DNA of 9,667 nucleotides from the NCBI GenBank assembly GCA_038236965.1, contig JBBRZF010000138.1, positions 1 through 9,667 on the forward strand, given 5' to 3'. Under the pieces are notes generated by a model. It searched no databases. It was not told the DNA's origin and was given only the letters and a program-made list of their open reading frames with translations. This DNA is from JBBRZF01 sp038236965 (lineage in GTDB: Bacteria; Acidobacteriota; Terriglobia; Terriglobales; Acidobacteriaceae). A program made the position numbers and the translations under genes. Of the stretch, positions 1-6,695 are shown one piece after another. Position 1 is the first letter of the stretch. The number at the start of each line of letters is the position of its first letter.

Positions 1-27
1 AACTGTTTTGAGAATCGTTGGGAAATA

Positions 28-2073
28 ATGTTTTGCGCCATCTACATTTCGGACTTCTCCGCCGAGGCCATCCTGCGTGCGCGGCCTGAGCTTCGACCCC
101 AGGCTGTGGCCGTCGTGGAAGGCGCGCCGCCGCTCGCCTACGTTGTGGCCGTCAACGATGCTGCGCGGCGGGTCGGACTTCACGTGGGCATGGCGCGCGT
201 GCAGGCAGAAGCTCTGCAAGCCATCCATGCGCGCAACGCTCGCGATTCGCGCCCGGCGGCCGTGCGCGATGTGAACGCCACCACCGGCGATCCACGCTTC
301 CACCTGGTCCGCGATTCCGCGCACATGAGCAACGCTCAGGAAAATGGCTGGCTCATGATGCCCACGACGGGCGAAGCCAGCGAGCATCCACGCAACACTT
401 CCTCGTATGCGCGTCCGGCATCGCGCACACCGCGCAAGGCAAGCGCAACGGATGCGGGCATTCCCATCGCGCTCTGCCAGCGTTCTCTGCGGCAGGAGGC
501 GGCTGCACATGCCGCCCTGCTGGATGCCGCGCACGCGCTCTCGCCTGACGTGGAAGACACGGCCGCCGACATCATCGTGCTCGATCTTGCCGGACTTGAT
601 CGTCTCTTCGGAGCGCCGCCGGCCATTGCGCGCGAGCTCGCGCGACGCATCGCCGAGGTTGGCCTGGAAGCCAGCATCGCCATCGCTTCGAATGCCGACT
701 GCGCCATGCACGCGGCCCGCGGATTTCCCGGCACCACCATCATTCCCGAAGGCGCTGAAGCTGATCGCCTGGGCTCCTTGCCTATCGAGGTACTTTGCGC
801 GAATTACGCGCCCATCGTTGCTGAAAACGATGCGCGTCGTGCGCGAAAGACGCGCAACGCTCCCGATCGTCGCGGGGAAGAAACGCGCAAACGTATCGAG
901 CGCATCGTCGAGACACTGGATCGCTGGGGCATCCGAAATTTTCGCGCGCTGGCCGCGCTGCCTCCGGTCTCGCTCTCCGAACGGCTTGGCGCGGATGGCG
1001 TGCGCCTGCAACAACTGGCCAGCGGACGCGTCACTCGCGACCTGCTGCTGCACGAGGCGACGCTCGCCTTTGAAGAAGCGCTGGAACTCGAATATCCTGT
1101 GGACCTCATCGAGCCGCTCGCTTTTCTGTTGAGTCGCATGATCGAGCAGCTTTGCGCGCGCCTTTCCGCACGCGCGCTCTCCACCACCGAGTTGCGCCTG
1201 CGCATGGAACTGGAGCATCGCACTGCGGACGAGGCCACCACCTCACGCGACGAACTGGCGGACATCGCGCATATCGCCGACCGCAAACTCACGCTTCCCG
1301 TTCCCATGAACGATGCGCGGCTGTTTCTTAAATTGCTGCAACTGGAATTGCAATCGAATCCGCCGGGCGCGCCGGTCACCAGGCTCTGGCTTTCGGCGGA
1401 GCCGTCGCGGCCACGCGTTGCGCAAGCCGGGCTCTTTGTCCCGCTTACTCCTGAGCCGGAAAAACTCGAACTCACTTTGGCGCGCATACACCGCGTGTTG
1501 CGCGGCGCGAGGGCCGACGACTTTTCTGTCGGTGCGGAATCTTCCGCCGAACTGCGCGCCGGAACTCCCGAGCTACTCGACACGCATCAGTCCGACGCCT
1601 TCCGCATGACGCGATTTCGTCCCGTCGCGCCCGACGAGGTTCGTGTCAATGAACTTCGTGCAGTCGCGCAAACGCTTCTCCCCATACGCCTCTACCGTCC
1701 GCCGCTCGCAGCCGAGGTTGCGGTGCGCGAGGGACGCCCGGTGCGCGTCGTTTGCGCGCAACTCGGAGTGAAGCCCGTAAAAGAAGACAACCTCGTCTGG
1801 GTGGCTGGACCGTGGCGCACTTCTGGAAATTGGTGGATGGAAGGAGAGGAAGCAGTTGCCGGTTCCAAGTTGCCGGTTGCCAGTGAAGCAGTTTCTCCGC
1901 AGAGGGCGGAGAGCGGTGAACGCGCTTTCGCCCGCGACGAATGGGACGTCGCGCTTGCAGTCACCACCATTACTTCCGATGAACCGCGGTCGCGCCACAC
2001 GCATGTCGCGCTGCACCGTATTTATCAGGACCTCGCCAGTGGACGCTGGCACGTCAGCGGGAGCTACGATTAA
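28..2073 (+). CDS. imuB: ImuB-like Y-family polymerase homologue (mutasome adaptor)
   Basis: ImuB proteins are Y-family relatives that lack polymerase activity and link DnaE2 to the sliding clamp during damage-induced mutagenesis. Seen here: an N-terminal palm-like segment (residues 1-65, with VNDAARRVGLHVGMA around 42-56), a second palm segment (150-235, with VLDLAGLDRLFG at 184-195), a helix-hairpin region (ETLDRWGIRNFRALAALP, 295-312), a little-finger-like region, and a QAGLF motif at 466-470 that fits a clamp-binding peptide. The C-terminus (WVAGPWRTSGNWW, then RDEWDVAL and LASGRWHVSGSYD) is typical of the family. The Y-family metal-binding acidic positions appear absent, which fits an inactive adaptor. 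At 681 aa it is longer than usual, because of extra stretches at about 66-145, 258-291 and 608-633. The frame is open to the left edge, but MFCAIYISDF looks like the normal family start; GGGA sits 4 nt upstream. imuA, if present, would lie outside the window. Confidence 0.93.
   Translation: MFCAIYISDFSAEAILRARPELRPQAVAVVEGAPPLAYVVAVNDAARRVGLHVGMARVQAEALQAIHARNARDSRPAAVRDVNATTGDPRFHLVRDSAHMSNAQENGWLMMPTTGEASEHPRNTSSYARPASRTPRKASATDAGIPIALCQRSLRQEAAAHAALLDAAHALSPDVEDTAADIIVLDLAGLDRLFGAPPAIARELARRIAEVGLEASIAIASNADCAMHAARGFPGTTIIPEGAEADRLGSLPIEVLCANYAPIVAENDARRARKTRNAPDRRGEETRKRIERIVETLDRWGIRNFRALAALPPVSLSERLGADGVRLQQLASGRVTRDLLLHEATLAFEEALELEYPVDLIEPLAFLLSRMIEQLCARLSARALSTTELRLRMELEHRTADEATTSRDELADIAHIADRKLTLPVPMNDARLFLKLLQLELQSNPPGAPVTRLWLSAEPSRPRVAQAGLFVPLTPEPEKLELTLARIHRVLRGARADDFSVGAESSAELRAGTPELLDTHQSDAFRMTRFRPVAPDEVRVNELRAVAQTLLPIRLYRPPLAAEVAVREGRPVRVVCAQLGVKPVKEDNLVWVAGPWRTSGNWWMEGEEAVAGSKLPVASEAVSPQRAESGERAFARDEWDVALAVTTITSDEPRSRHTHVALHRIYQDLASGRWHVSGSYD
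1846..1921. repeat. Repeat-derived in-frame insertion in imuB (GTTGCCR heptamer element plus GCGGAGA hairpin)
   Basis: AGTTGCCGGTT occurs at 1854-1864 and again at 1868-1878. The stretch 1855-1891 aligns without gaps to 4940-4976 in dnaE2 (32 of 37 identical by hand count), including an identical 18-mer at 1867-1884 and 4938-4955. Immediately downstream, TCTCCGC (1894-1900) and GCGGAGA (1906-1912) form a perfect 7-bp stem with a 5-nt loop. The encoded residues, about 608-633, interrupt a conserved part of ImuB: GNWW on one side and ARDEWD on the other are normally nearly adjacent. I interpret this as a short dispersed repeat that inserted in frame and was kept. Confidence 0.7.
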
Positions 2074-2420
2074 TGCTGGCCTTTGCTCTCTACGACCCAA
2101 GCATTTGCGCCCTCTTTCATCCACGCATGGAAGACGCCGAACGAGACTTTCGCCGTGTCATTGGCGATGGATTGCGCCATCTCGAACAACTCCTGCGCCA
2201 ACTCCGGCGCGGACGAACGCACTTCCCATGGCTCCGGATCGCGCAGTTCATTCAACACGAGTTTCAAAGTTGCAAGATTTCGCTCCGCTATGACCCGGAA
2301 TCGTGCGGCATCTTCGGCCCATGCCATCACGTTCACGTACGCGCCCTTGCTGCCACTCAGAGACATGCAGCCTTCCAAGGGAGAAACTTCCGCAAGCCCC
2401 ACCCATATTTGATTGTGCAT
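2070..2420 (-). CDS. Small uncharacterised protein encoded antisense between imuB and dnaE2
   Basis: This 116-aa protein belongs to no family I can name. It starts MHNQIWVGLAEV, has a helical middle (ARFRVIAERNLATLKLVLNE), then DPEPWEVR and a C-terminal VSFGVFHAWMKEG stretch. It is soluble-looking, acidic to neutral, with no signal peptide or membrane segment. Third-position GC is about 66% against about 60% at first positions (hand count), the order expected for a real gene in this GC range. Its stop triplet (2070-2072) overlaps the imuB stop, and its start is 29 nt from the dnaE2 start in divergent orientation. I chose the ATG at 2420 because the longer reading (to 2483) runs over the dnaE2 start and adds an unconvincing Arg/Ser/Cys-rich lead. 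No Shine-Dalgarno is visible; TAGAAT at 2434-2429 on the minus strand could be a -10 for a near-leaderless transcript. The competing reading is a plus-strand ORF at 2073-2453, judged less protein-like. Confidence 0.68.
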   Translation of the reverse strand: MHNQIWVGLAEVSPLEGCMSLSGSKGAYVNVMAWAEDAARFRVIAERNLATLKLVLNELRDPEPWEVRSSAPELAQELFEMAQSIANDTAKVSFGVFHAWMKEGANAWVVESKGQH

Positions 2421-2449
2421 AGGAACAAATTCTACGCCGGGGCGCGCCC

Positions 2450-5400
2450 ATGAACTACATCGAACTCCACGCGCGCTCCGCATTCAGTTTTCTCGAGGGC
2501 GCTTCCGTGCCCGAAGATATGGCCGAATTGTGCGCGCAACTCGGAATGCCGGCCATGGCTCTGCTCGATCGCGATGGCGTTTACGGCTCAGCGCGATTCC
2601 ACACCCGCGCCAAGAAGCTAGGAATACAAGCGCACATCGGCAGCGAGGTGACGCTGGCGCGTGATTCACGGATTGCCGATTTGCCGGATTTACGGATTTC
2701 AAATCCGGTGATCCGGCAATCTGAAAATCCGGAAATCCATCTTCCTGTGATCGTTTCCTCCCGTGCGGGATATCAGAACCTTTGCCGGCTGGTCACGCAG
2801 ATGAAACTGCGCGTGCCGAAGAATGAACCTTGCTTCACCTGTCCTGAAGAAATCGCCGACTACGCTTCTGGCCTCGTCTGCCTTACCGGAGGCACCGATG
2901 GCCCGCTCGCTGCATCCCTTGCCAGCGGCGGGCGCGACGCCGCACGACGAACGCTGGAGCAACTCGTCAGCACGTTCGGTGGCGACAATGTTTTCGTCGA
3001 ACTACAGCGTCATTACGATCGCGCCGAAGAAGCGCGCAACCAGGTCGCCGTAGAACTCGCGCGCGAACTGCATCTTCCGCTCATCGCCACCAACGCGCCG
3101 CAATACGCGCAAGCGGAACAGCGCCAGGTGCTCGACGTCTTTACCTGCATTCGCAATCATCGCTCGCTGACCACCGCCGGACGCCTGCTCTCTACCAACG
3201 CCGAGCGCCACATCAAGTCCGCTCGCGACATGCACGCGTTGTTTTCCGATCTGCCGGAAGCGCTCGCCAATACCGTCGAACTTTCTTCGCGACTCCACTT
3301 CACGCTCTCCGACCTCGGCTATGCGTTCCCGCGTTATCCCGTGCCGGAAGGCGAAACGATGATGTCGTTTTTGCGCAAGCGCACGGACGAAGGCGCGCGC
3401 GAACGTTACGGACACGCCGCCAAGGCGCACTTGCGCGAACGCGCCCGTCGCCAGATCGAACGGGAACTCGCGCTCATTGAAAAGCTGAAACTGGAAGGCT
3501 ACTTCCTCATCGTCTGGGACCTGGTGCGCTTCTGCCGCGAACAGGGATTCCTCGTGCAAGGGCGCGGTTCGGCGGCCAACAGCGCCGTCTGTTATTCGCT
3601 GGGAATCACGGCGGTCGATCCCATCGGCATGGACCTGCTCTTCGAACGCTTTCTCTCCGAAGAGCGCGGCGAGTGGCCCGACATCGATCTCGACCTGCCC
3701 AGCGGCGATCACCGCGAACAGGTCATTCAATACGTCTATCGCCTTTACGGACGCCTGGGCGCGGCCATGACAGCCAACGTCATCACCTATCGCGGACGCA
3801 GCGCCGCGCGCGAAGTGGGCAAGGCGCTCGGATTCGACAACGACACCATGGAGCGCGTCTCGCGCCTGGTCGGCACCTTCGAATACAAGTCGCCCGACGA
3901 TACGCTGGAGCGACAGTTCCGTTCCGCCGGATGCGACCTGCGCCATCCGCGCATGCGCAAATACCTCGAGCTATGCCTGGCCGTGCAGGATATGCCGCGA
4001 CATCTTGGACAGCACTCCGGCGGCATGGTCATCTGCCAGGGACAACTGGATTCCATTGTTCCGCTTGAACCGGCGAGCATGCCCGGACGCGTCGTCGTGC
4101 AGTGGGATAAAGAAGATTGCGCCGACATGGGCATCATCAAAGTCGACCTGCTCGGACTGGGAATGATGGCCGTGCTGAAGGACACGCTCACGCTCATTCA
4201 CGACCACTATCACGAAGATGTCTCGCTGGCGCATCTGCCGCCGGACGATCCCGAGGTTTTCGCCACCTTGCAAAAGGCCGACACCATTGGGATGTTCCAG
4301 GTGGAAAGCCGCGCGCAGATGTCGTGCCTTCCGCGACTGCATCCCGAATGTTTTTACGACATCGTGATCCAGGTAGCGCTCATACGTCCCGGTCCCATCG
4401 TGGGCCAGATGCTGAATCCCTACATCAAGCGCCGGCAGGGACGCGCGCCCGTCGAGTACGCGCATCCGTCGCTGGAACCGATCCTGGAACGCACGCTGGG
4501 TGTGCCGCTCTTTCAGGAACAATTACTGCGCATCGCCATGGTCGCTGCCAATTTCACCGGAGGCGAAGCCGAAGAATTGCGGCGGGCGCTGGGCGCGAAG
4601 CGCAGCGAAAAACGCATGAAGGAGATCGAAGTGAAACTGCGTCGCGGCATGACGGCCAACGGCATCTCTTCGGTCGCGCAGGAACAGATCATTCAATCCA
4701 TCATCGCGTTCGCGCTATACGGATTCCCTGAGTCCCACGCTGCCAGTTTCGCGCTCATCGCCTTCGCCAGCGCCTATCTCAAGGTCCACTACCTGGGCGC
4801 ATTCACGGCCGCGCTGCTCAACAATCAGCCGATGGGGTTCTATCACCCCGCCACCATCGTGAAGGACGCGCAGCGCCACGGCCTGCGCATCTTGCCCATC
4901 GACGTCGCAATCTCCCATTGGGATTGCACGCTGGAAGAAGTTGCCGGTTGCCAGTTGCCAGTTGCCCGTGAAGCCGCAAGAACTGACAACCGGCAACTGG
5001 TTCTCCGCATGGGCTTGCGTTACGTTCGCGGACTTCGCGAAGAAGGCGCGTGCGCCATCTTGCGCGAACGTGAGATTCGTCCATTCGAATCCATCGCCGA
5101 CCTTTCCCGCCGCGTTCCCGATCTTCGCAAAAACGAACTCGTCATGCTGGCCGATATCGGAGCGCTTAACTCCCTGGGCAATCGCTCGCAGCAATCTTTG
5201 CCCGGAATGGCTGAGCGCCCCAACGCGCTTCTTCCCTCGCGCCCCGGTTCGCGCAAACGCAATGTCGAGTTTCACCGGCGCGACGCGCTCTGGCAGGCCG
5301 AAGCCGCGGCTCAGTATGTGGGACCGCTGCTTGCCGGGATTCCACAACCGGATGCAGCTTCTCCGCTGGCGCGCATGAGTAATGAGGAGCGGCTCGTCTC

Positions 5401-5791
5401 GGATTTTCGCGGCACAGGACTCACGGTTGGCCCGCATCCGATGTCGTATCACCGCGCGCGTCTCGACAAGATGGGAGTCCGGCGGGCTAGCGAACTGCCG
5501 CTACTCGCGAATGGACGCTATGTCCGAGTCGCTGGAACCGTGATCGTCCGCCAGCGACCGGGAACCGCTCATGGATTCGTCTTCCTCAGCCTGGAAGATG
5601 AGTCGGGCATCGCCAACGTCATCGTAACTCCCGACATTTTTGAGCAGAACCGTATTCTGCTGGTCGAGGAGCGCTTCCTTTATATAGAAGGTGAATTGCA
5701 GAACATCGACAACGTCACCAGCGTCAAAGCACGACACGTACTTCCACTTCGCCTCACTTCCGTGGCAACGCTGTCACACGATTTTCATTAA
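2450..5791 (+). CDS. dnaE2: Error-prone DNA polymerase, C-family alpha subunit DnaE2
   Basis: This is the translesion polymerase of the ImuA/ImuB/DnaE2 mutasome, acting at stalled forks in the cytoplasm. The PHP domain starts at residue 1 (YIELHARSAFSFLEGAS). The second His of the usual HxH pair is Arg, as is common in DnaE2, so a proofreading nuclease is unlikely. The palm carries GRGSAANSAV and PDIDLD, with Asp413 and Asp415, and IKVDLLGL with Asp566, matching the three catalytic aspartates of DnaE. A helix-hairpin-helix region follows (LGLRYVRGL-type, about 855-915), then a C-terminal OB fold (GRYVRVAGTVIVRQ to HVLPL) and a terminal HDFH resembling the family's RDFH ending. The 1113-aa length is in the family range even though two repeat-derived insertions lie at about residues 72-97 and 830-849. 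The start fits the family N-terminus, but no clear Shine-Dalgarno precedes it; ATGA overlaps the end of a plus-strand ORF. No LexA-type operator was recognised. Confidence 0.97.
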   Translation: MNYIELHARSAFSFLEGASVPEDMAELCAQLGMPAMALLDRDGVYGSARFHTRAKKLGIQAHIGSEVTLARDSRIADLPDLRISNPVIRQSENPEIHLPVIVSSRAGYQNLCRLVTQMKLRVPKNEPCFTCPEEIADYASGLVCLTGGTDGPLAASLASGGRDAARRTLEQLVSTFGGDNVFVELQRHYDRAEEARNQVAVELARELHLPLIATNAPQYAQAEQRQVLDVFTCIRNHRSLTTAGRLLSTNAERHIKSARDMHALFSDLPEALANTVELSSRLHFTLSDLGYAFPRYPVPEGETMMSFLRKRTDEGARERYGHAAKAHLRERARRQIERELALIEKLKLEGYFLIVWDLVRFCREQGFLVQGRGSAANSAVCYSLGITAVDPIGMDLLFERFLSEERGEWPDIDLDLPSGDHREQVIQYVYRLYGRLGAAMTANVITYRGRSAAREVGKALGFDNDTMERVSRLVGTFEYKSPDDTLERQFRSAGCDLRHPRMRKYLELCLAVQDMPRHLGQHSGGMVICQGQLDSIVPLEPASMPGRVVVQWDKEDCADMGIIKVDLLGLGMMAVLKDTLTLIHDHYHEDVSLAHLPPDDPEVFATLQKADTIGMFQVESRAQMSCLPRLHPECFYDIVIQVALIRPGPIVGQMLNPYIKRRQGRAPVEYAHPSLEPILERTLGVPLFQEQLLRIAMVAANFTGGEAEELRRALGAKRSEKRMKEIEVKLRRGMTANGISSVAQEQIIQSIIAFALYGFPESHAASFALIAFASAYLKVHYLGAFTAALLNNQPMGFYHPATIVKDAQRHGLRILPIDVAISHWDCTLEEVAGCQLPVAREAARTDNRQLVLRMGLRYVRGLREEGACAILREREIRPFESIADLSRRVPDLRKNELVMLADIGALNSLGNRSQQSLPGMAERPNALLPSRPGSRKRNVEFHRRDALWQAEAAAQYVGPLLAGIPQPDAASPLARMSNEERLVSDFRGTGLTVGPHPMSYHRARLDKMGVRRASELPLLANGRYVRVAGTVIVRQRPGTAHGFVFLSLEDESGIANVIVTPDIFEQNRILLVEERFLYIEGELQNIDNVTSVKARHVLPLRLTSVATLSHDFH
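2664..2740. repeat. Palindromic repeat element inserted in frame in the dnaE2 PHP domain
   Basis: The segment is a near-perfect palindrome. GCCGGAT (2683-2689) pairs with ATCCGGC (2711-2717), and CGGATTT (2693-2699) pairs with AAATCCG (2701-2707) around a single C. The outer arm continues as GATT (one-base bulge) with AATC (2718-2721), and further out CGGATT (2669-2674) matches AATCCG (2726-2731). The core hairpin spans 2678-2721. It encodes about 25 residues between GSEVTL and LPVIV of the PHP domain, two strands normally joined by a short loop. No transposase is associated. It resembles a REP/MITE-like dispersed palindrome that happens to have no stop codon in this frame. Confidence 0.72.
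4938..5000. repeat. GTTGCCR heptamer repeat and inverted repeat inserted in frame in dnaE2
   Basis: Four head-to-tail 7-mers are visible: GTTGCCG (4940), GTTGCCA (4947), GTTGCCA (4954) and GTTGCCC (4961). After a 24-nt loop the strand-swapped version follows: AGTTGCCGGTTG (4939-4950) is perfectly complementary to 4987-4998, and the stem extends through one mismatch to 4956/4981, giving 17 paired bases of 18. The encoded residues (about 830-849) separate DWDCTLEE-type and LRMGLRYVRGL-type segments that are normally close together in DnaE2. The left arm is homologous to the element at 1855-1891 in imuB. Confidence 0.78.
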
Positions 5792-5914
5792 AATGTAAAC
5801 TGCTTAGGAAAACTCTCTGCGCCTGCCCACATCCACAGCCAACAGGTTTATATTTAGGAAATACAAGCGCCTCCGGGGTGAGGCAGTAAATCAAGGCAAG
5901 GAGTCTCAGTCCCA

Positions 5915-6175
5915 ATGGCAAACGAGAAGAAAGCAACCGAAGGAAAAGCCAAGGCCTCTGCCCGTTCCCGCGCAAAGAAGCCGATGGCTACCGCCGCTAC
6001 AGAAGCGCCGGTCGGCAATACTCCTCATAACCCTGCCAACCAGCAGGAGTATGTAAATTTGGAAGAACAGATTCGCCGACGCGCATTTCAAATTTCCCAG
6101 AGCCGACATGATAGCGATCCTGAACGGGATTGGCTGCAGGCTGAGCATGAGATACTAGGAAAACGTTCCGCATAA
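5915..6175 (+). CDS. DUF2934 domain protein with basic Lys/Ala-rich N-terminus
   Basis: This 86-aa protein has no known biochemical role. Residues 1-30 are rich in Lys, Ala and Arg (KKATEGKAKASARSRAKK), like a flexible nucleic-acid-binding tail. Residues 46-80 match the DUF2934 pattern: LEEQIRRRAFQISQSR, then DPERDWLQAEHEI. The start is supported by AAGGAG at 5898-5903, 11 nt ahead of the ATG. The 123-nt gap after dnaE2 argues for its own transcription; TTATAT around 5848-5853 is a weak -10 candidate without a convincing -35. The stop codon lies within a 12-nt tandem repeat, so the last residues (KRSA) may be recent. DUF2934 proteins are numerous in acidobacteria, often as short stand-alone genes, so neighbourhood says little about function. 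Confidence 0.85.
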   Translation: MANEKKATEGKAKASARSRAKKPMATAATEAPVGNTPHNPANQQEYVNLEEQIRRRAFQISQSRHDSDPERDWLQAEHEILGKRSA

Positions 6176-6206
6176 TAATCCGCATAATAAACGTTCCGCA
6201 TCATTA
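6162..6206. repeat. 12-nt tandem repeat across a stop codon and short intergenic gap
   Basis: TCCGCATAATAA occurs twice back to back (6167-6178 and 6179-6190), followed by a third imperfect copy (TCCGCATCATTA) starting at 6195. AACGTTCCGCAT is also duplicated at 6162-6173 and 6190-6201. The first copy contains the stop codon of the DUF2934 gene. The structure looks like replication slippage. Each copy contains CATAAT, one base from a -10 consensus, but no matching -35 was seen. Confidence 0.7.
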
Positions 6207-6225
6207 CATAGAGGTTCTGTAAATA

Positions 6226-6591
6226 GTGAATCAAGTCTTATTGATAGATGACAACCCCGTACAATTGCGTGTACGAGAGACCATCCTCCGCGAAGCCGGA
6301 ATGATGGTCTCCATCGCCACCACTGCCGAGGGCGCCCTGGCACTGCTTCGCACACAGGGACACCTGTTCGGAGTGATTGTTACCGACCACGTGCTGCCTG
6401 GAGCCAGCGGAGCAGATTTTGTCCGCGAACTGCGCGCCGTAAACACTGAGATCCCGGTCATTGTCGTCAGCGGAATGGCCGAAGCCGAGGAAGAATACGA
6501 CGGCCTGAATGTCGCTTTCCGGCAAAAACCACTTCCGCCCGGCGAACTCATCGACCTGGTGATCTCCAGGCTAAAGCGCAATATCCAGTAA
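6226..6591 (+). CDS. Single-domain response regulator (CheY-like receiver)
   Basis: This 121-aa protein consists of one receiver domain that would take a phosphoryl group from a histidine kinase. The acidic pair Asp8-Asp9 (VLLIDDN), phosphoacceptor Asp54 (VIVTDHVLPG), switch residue Ser82 (IVVSGMAE) and Lys101-Pro102 (FRQKPLPP) are all in their expected places. There is no DNA-binding or enzymatic output domain, so it should act by protein-protein contact or as a phosphorelay intermediate. The start is GTG, with AGAGG at 6210-6214 about 11 nt upstream; the next Met is too far into the domain. No kinase lies nearby, so the partner is unknown. It follows the DUF2934 gene by 50 nt and precedes ccmF by 168 nt, with a strong hairpin between. 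Confidence 0.93.
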   Translation: MNQVLLIDDNPVQLRVRETILREAGMMVSIATTAEGALALLRTQGHLFGVIVTDHVLPGASGADFVRELRAVNTEIPVIVVSGMAEAEEEYDGLNVAFRQKPLPPGELIDLVISRLKRNIQ

Positions 6592-6695
6592 TGCATCTCT
6601 GAACCAGCATTACGGCCCGAAACCTGCCGGATGTTGCCGGATTCATTTATTCTGGATCGTCTCGTCTTGACGTTCAGCAACTCAGGAAATTGGAT

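Noticed and set aside
1..27. Search for a LexA-type operator or promoter before imuB
   Set aside because: Only 27 nt are available and no palindromic operator is visible in them.
3002..3946. Minus-strand ORF of 314 codons within dnaE2
   Set aside because: It lies wholly opposite conserved DnaE2 palm sequence and shows no recognisable domain.
5869..5884. Short hairpin GCCTC/GAGGC upstream of the DUF2934 gene
   Set aside because: The stem is only 5 bp with no T-run, so it is expected by chance in GC-rich DNA.
6667..6695. Possible promoter for ccmF: TTGACG, 17-nt spacer, TTGGAT
   Set aside because: The -10 matches only 3 of 6 positions and abuts the hairpin, so transcription would start inside the stem. 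Too weak to annotate.
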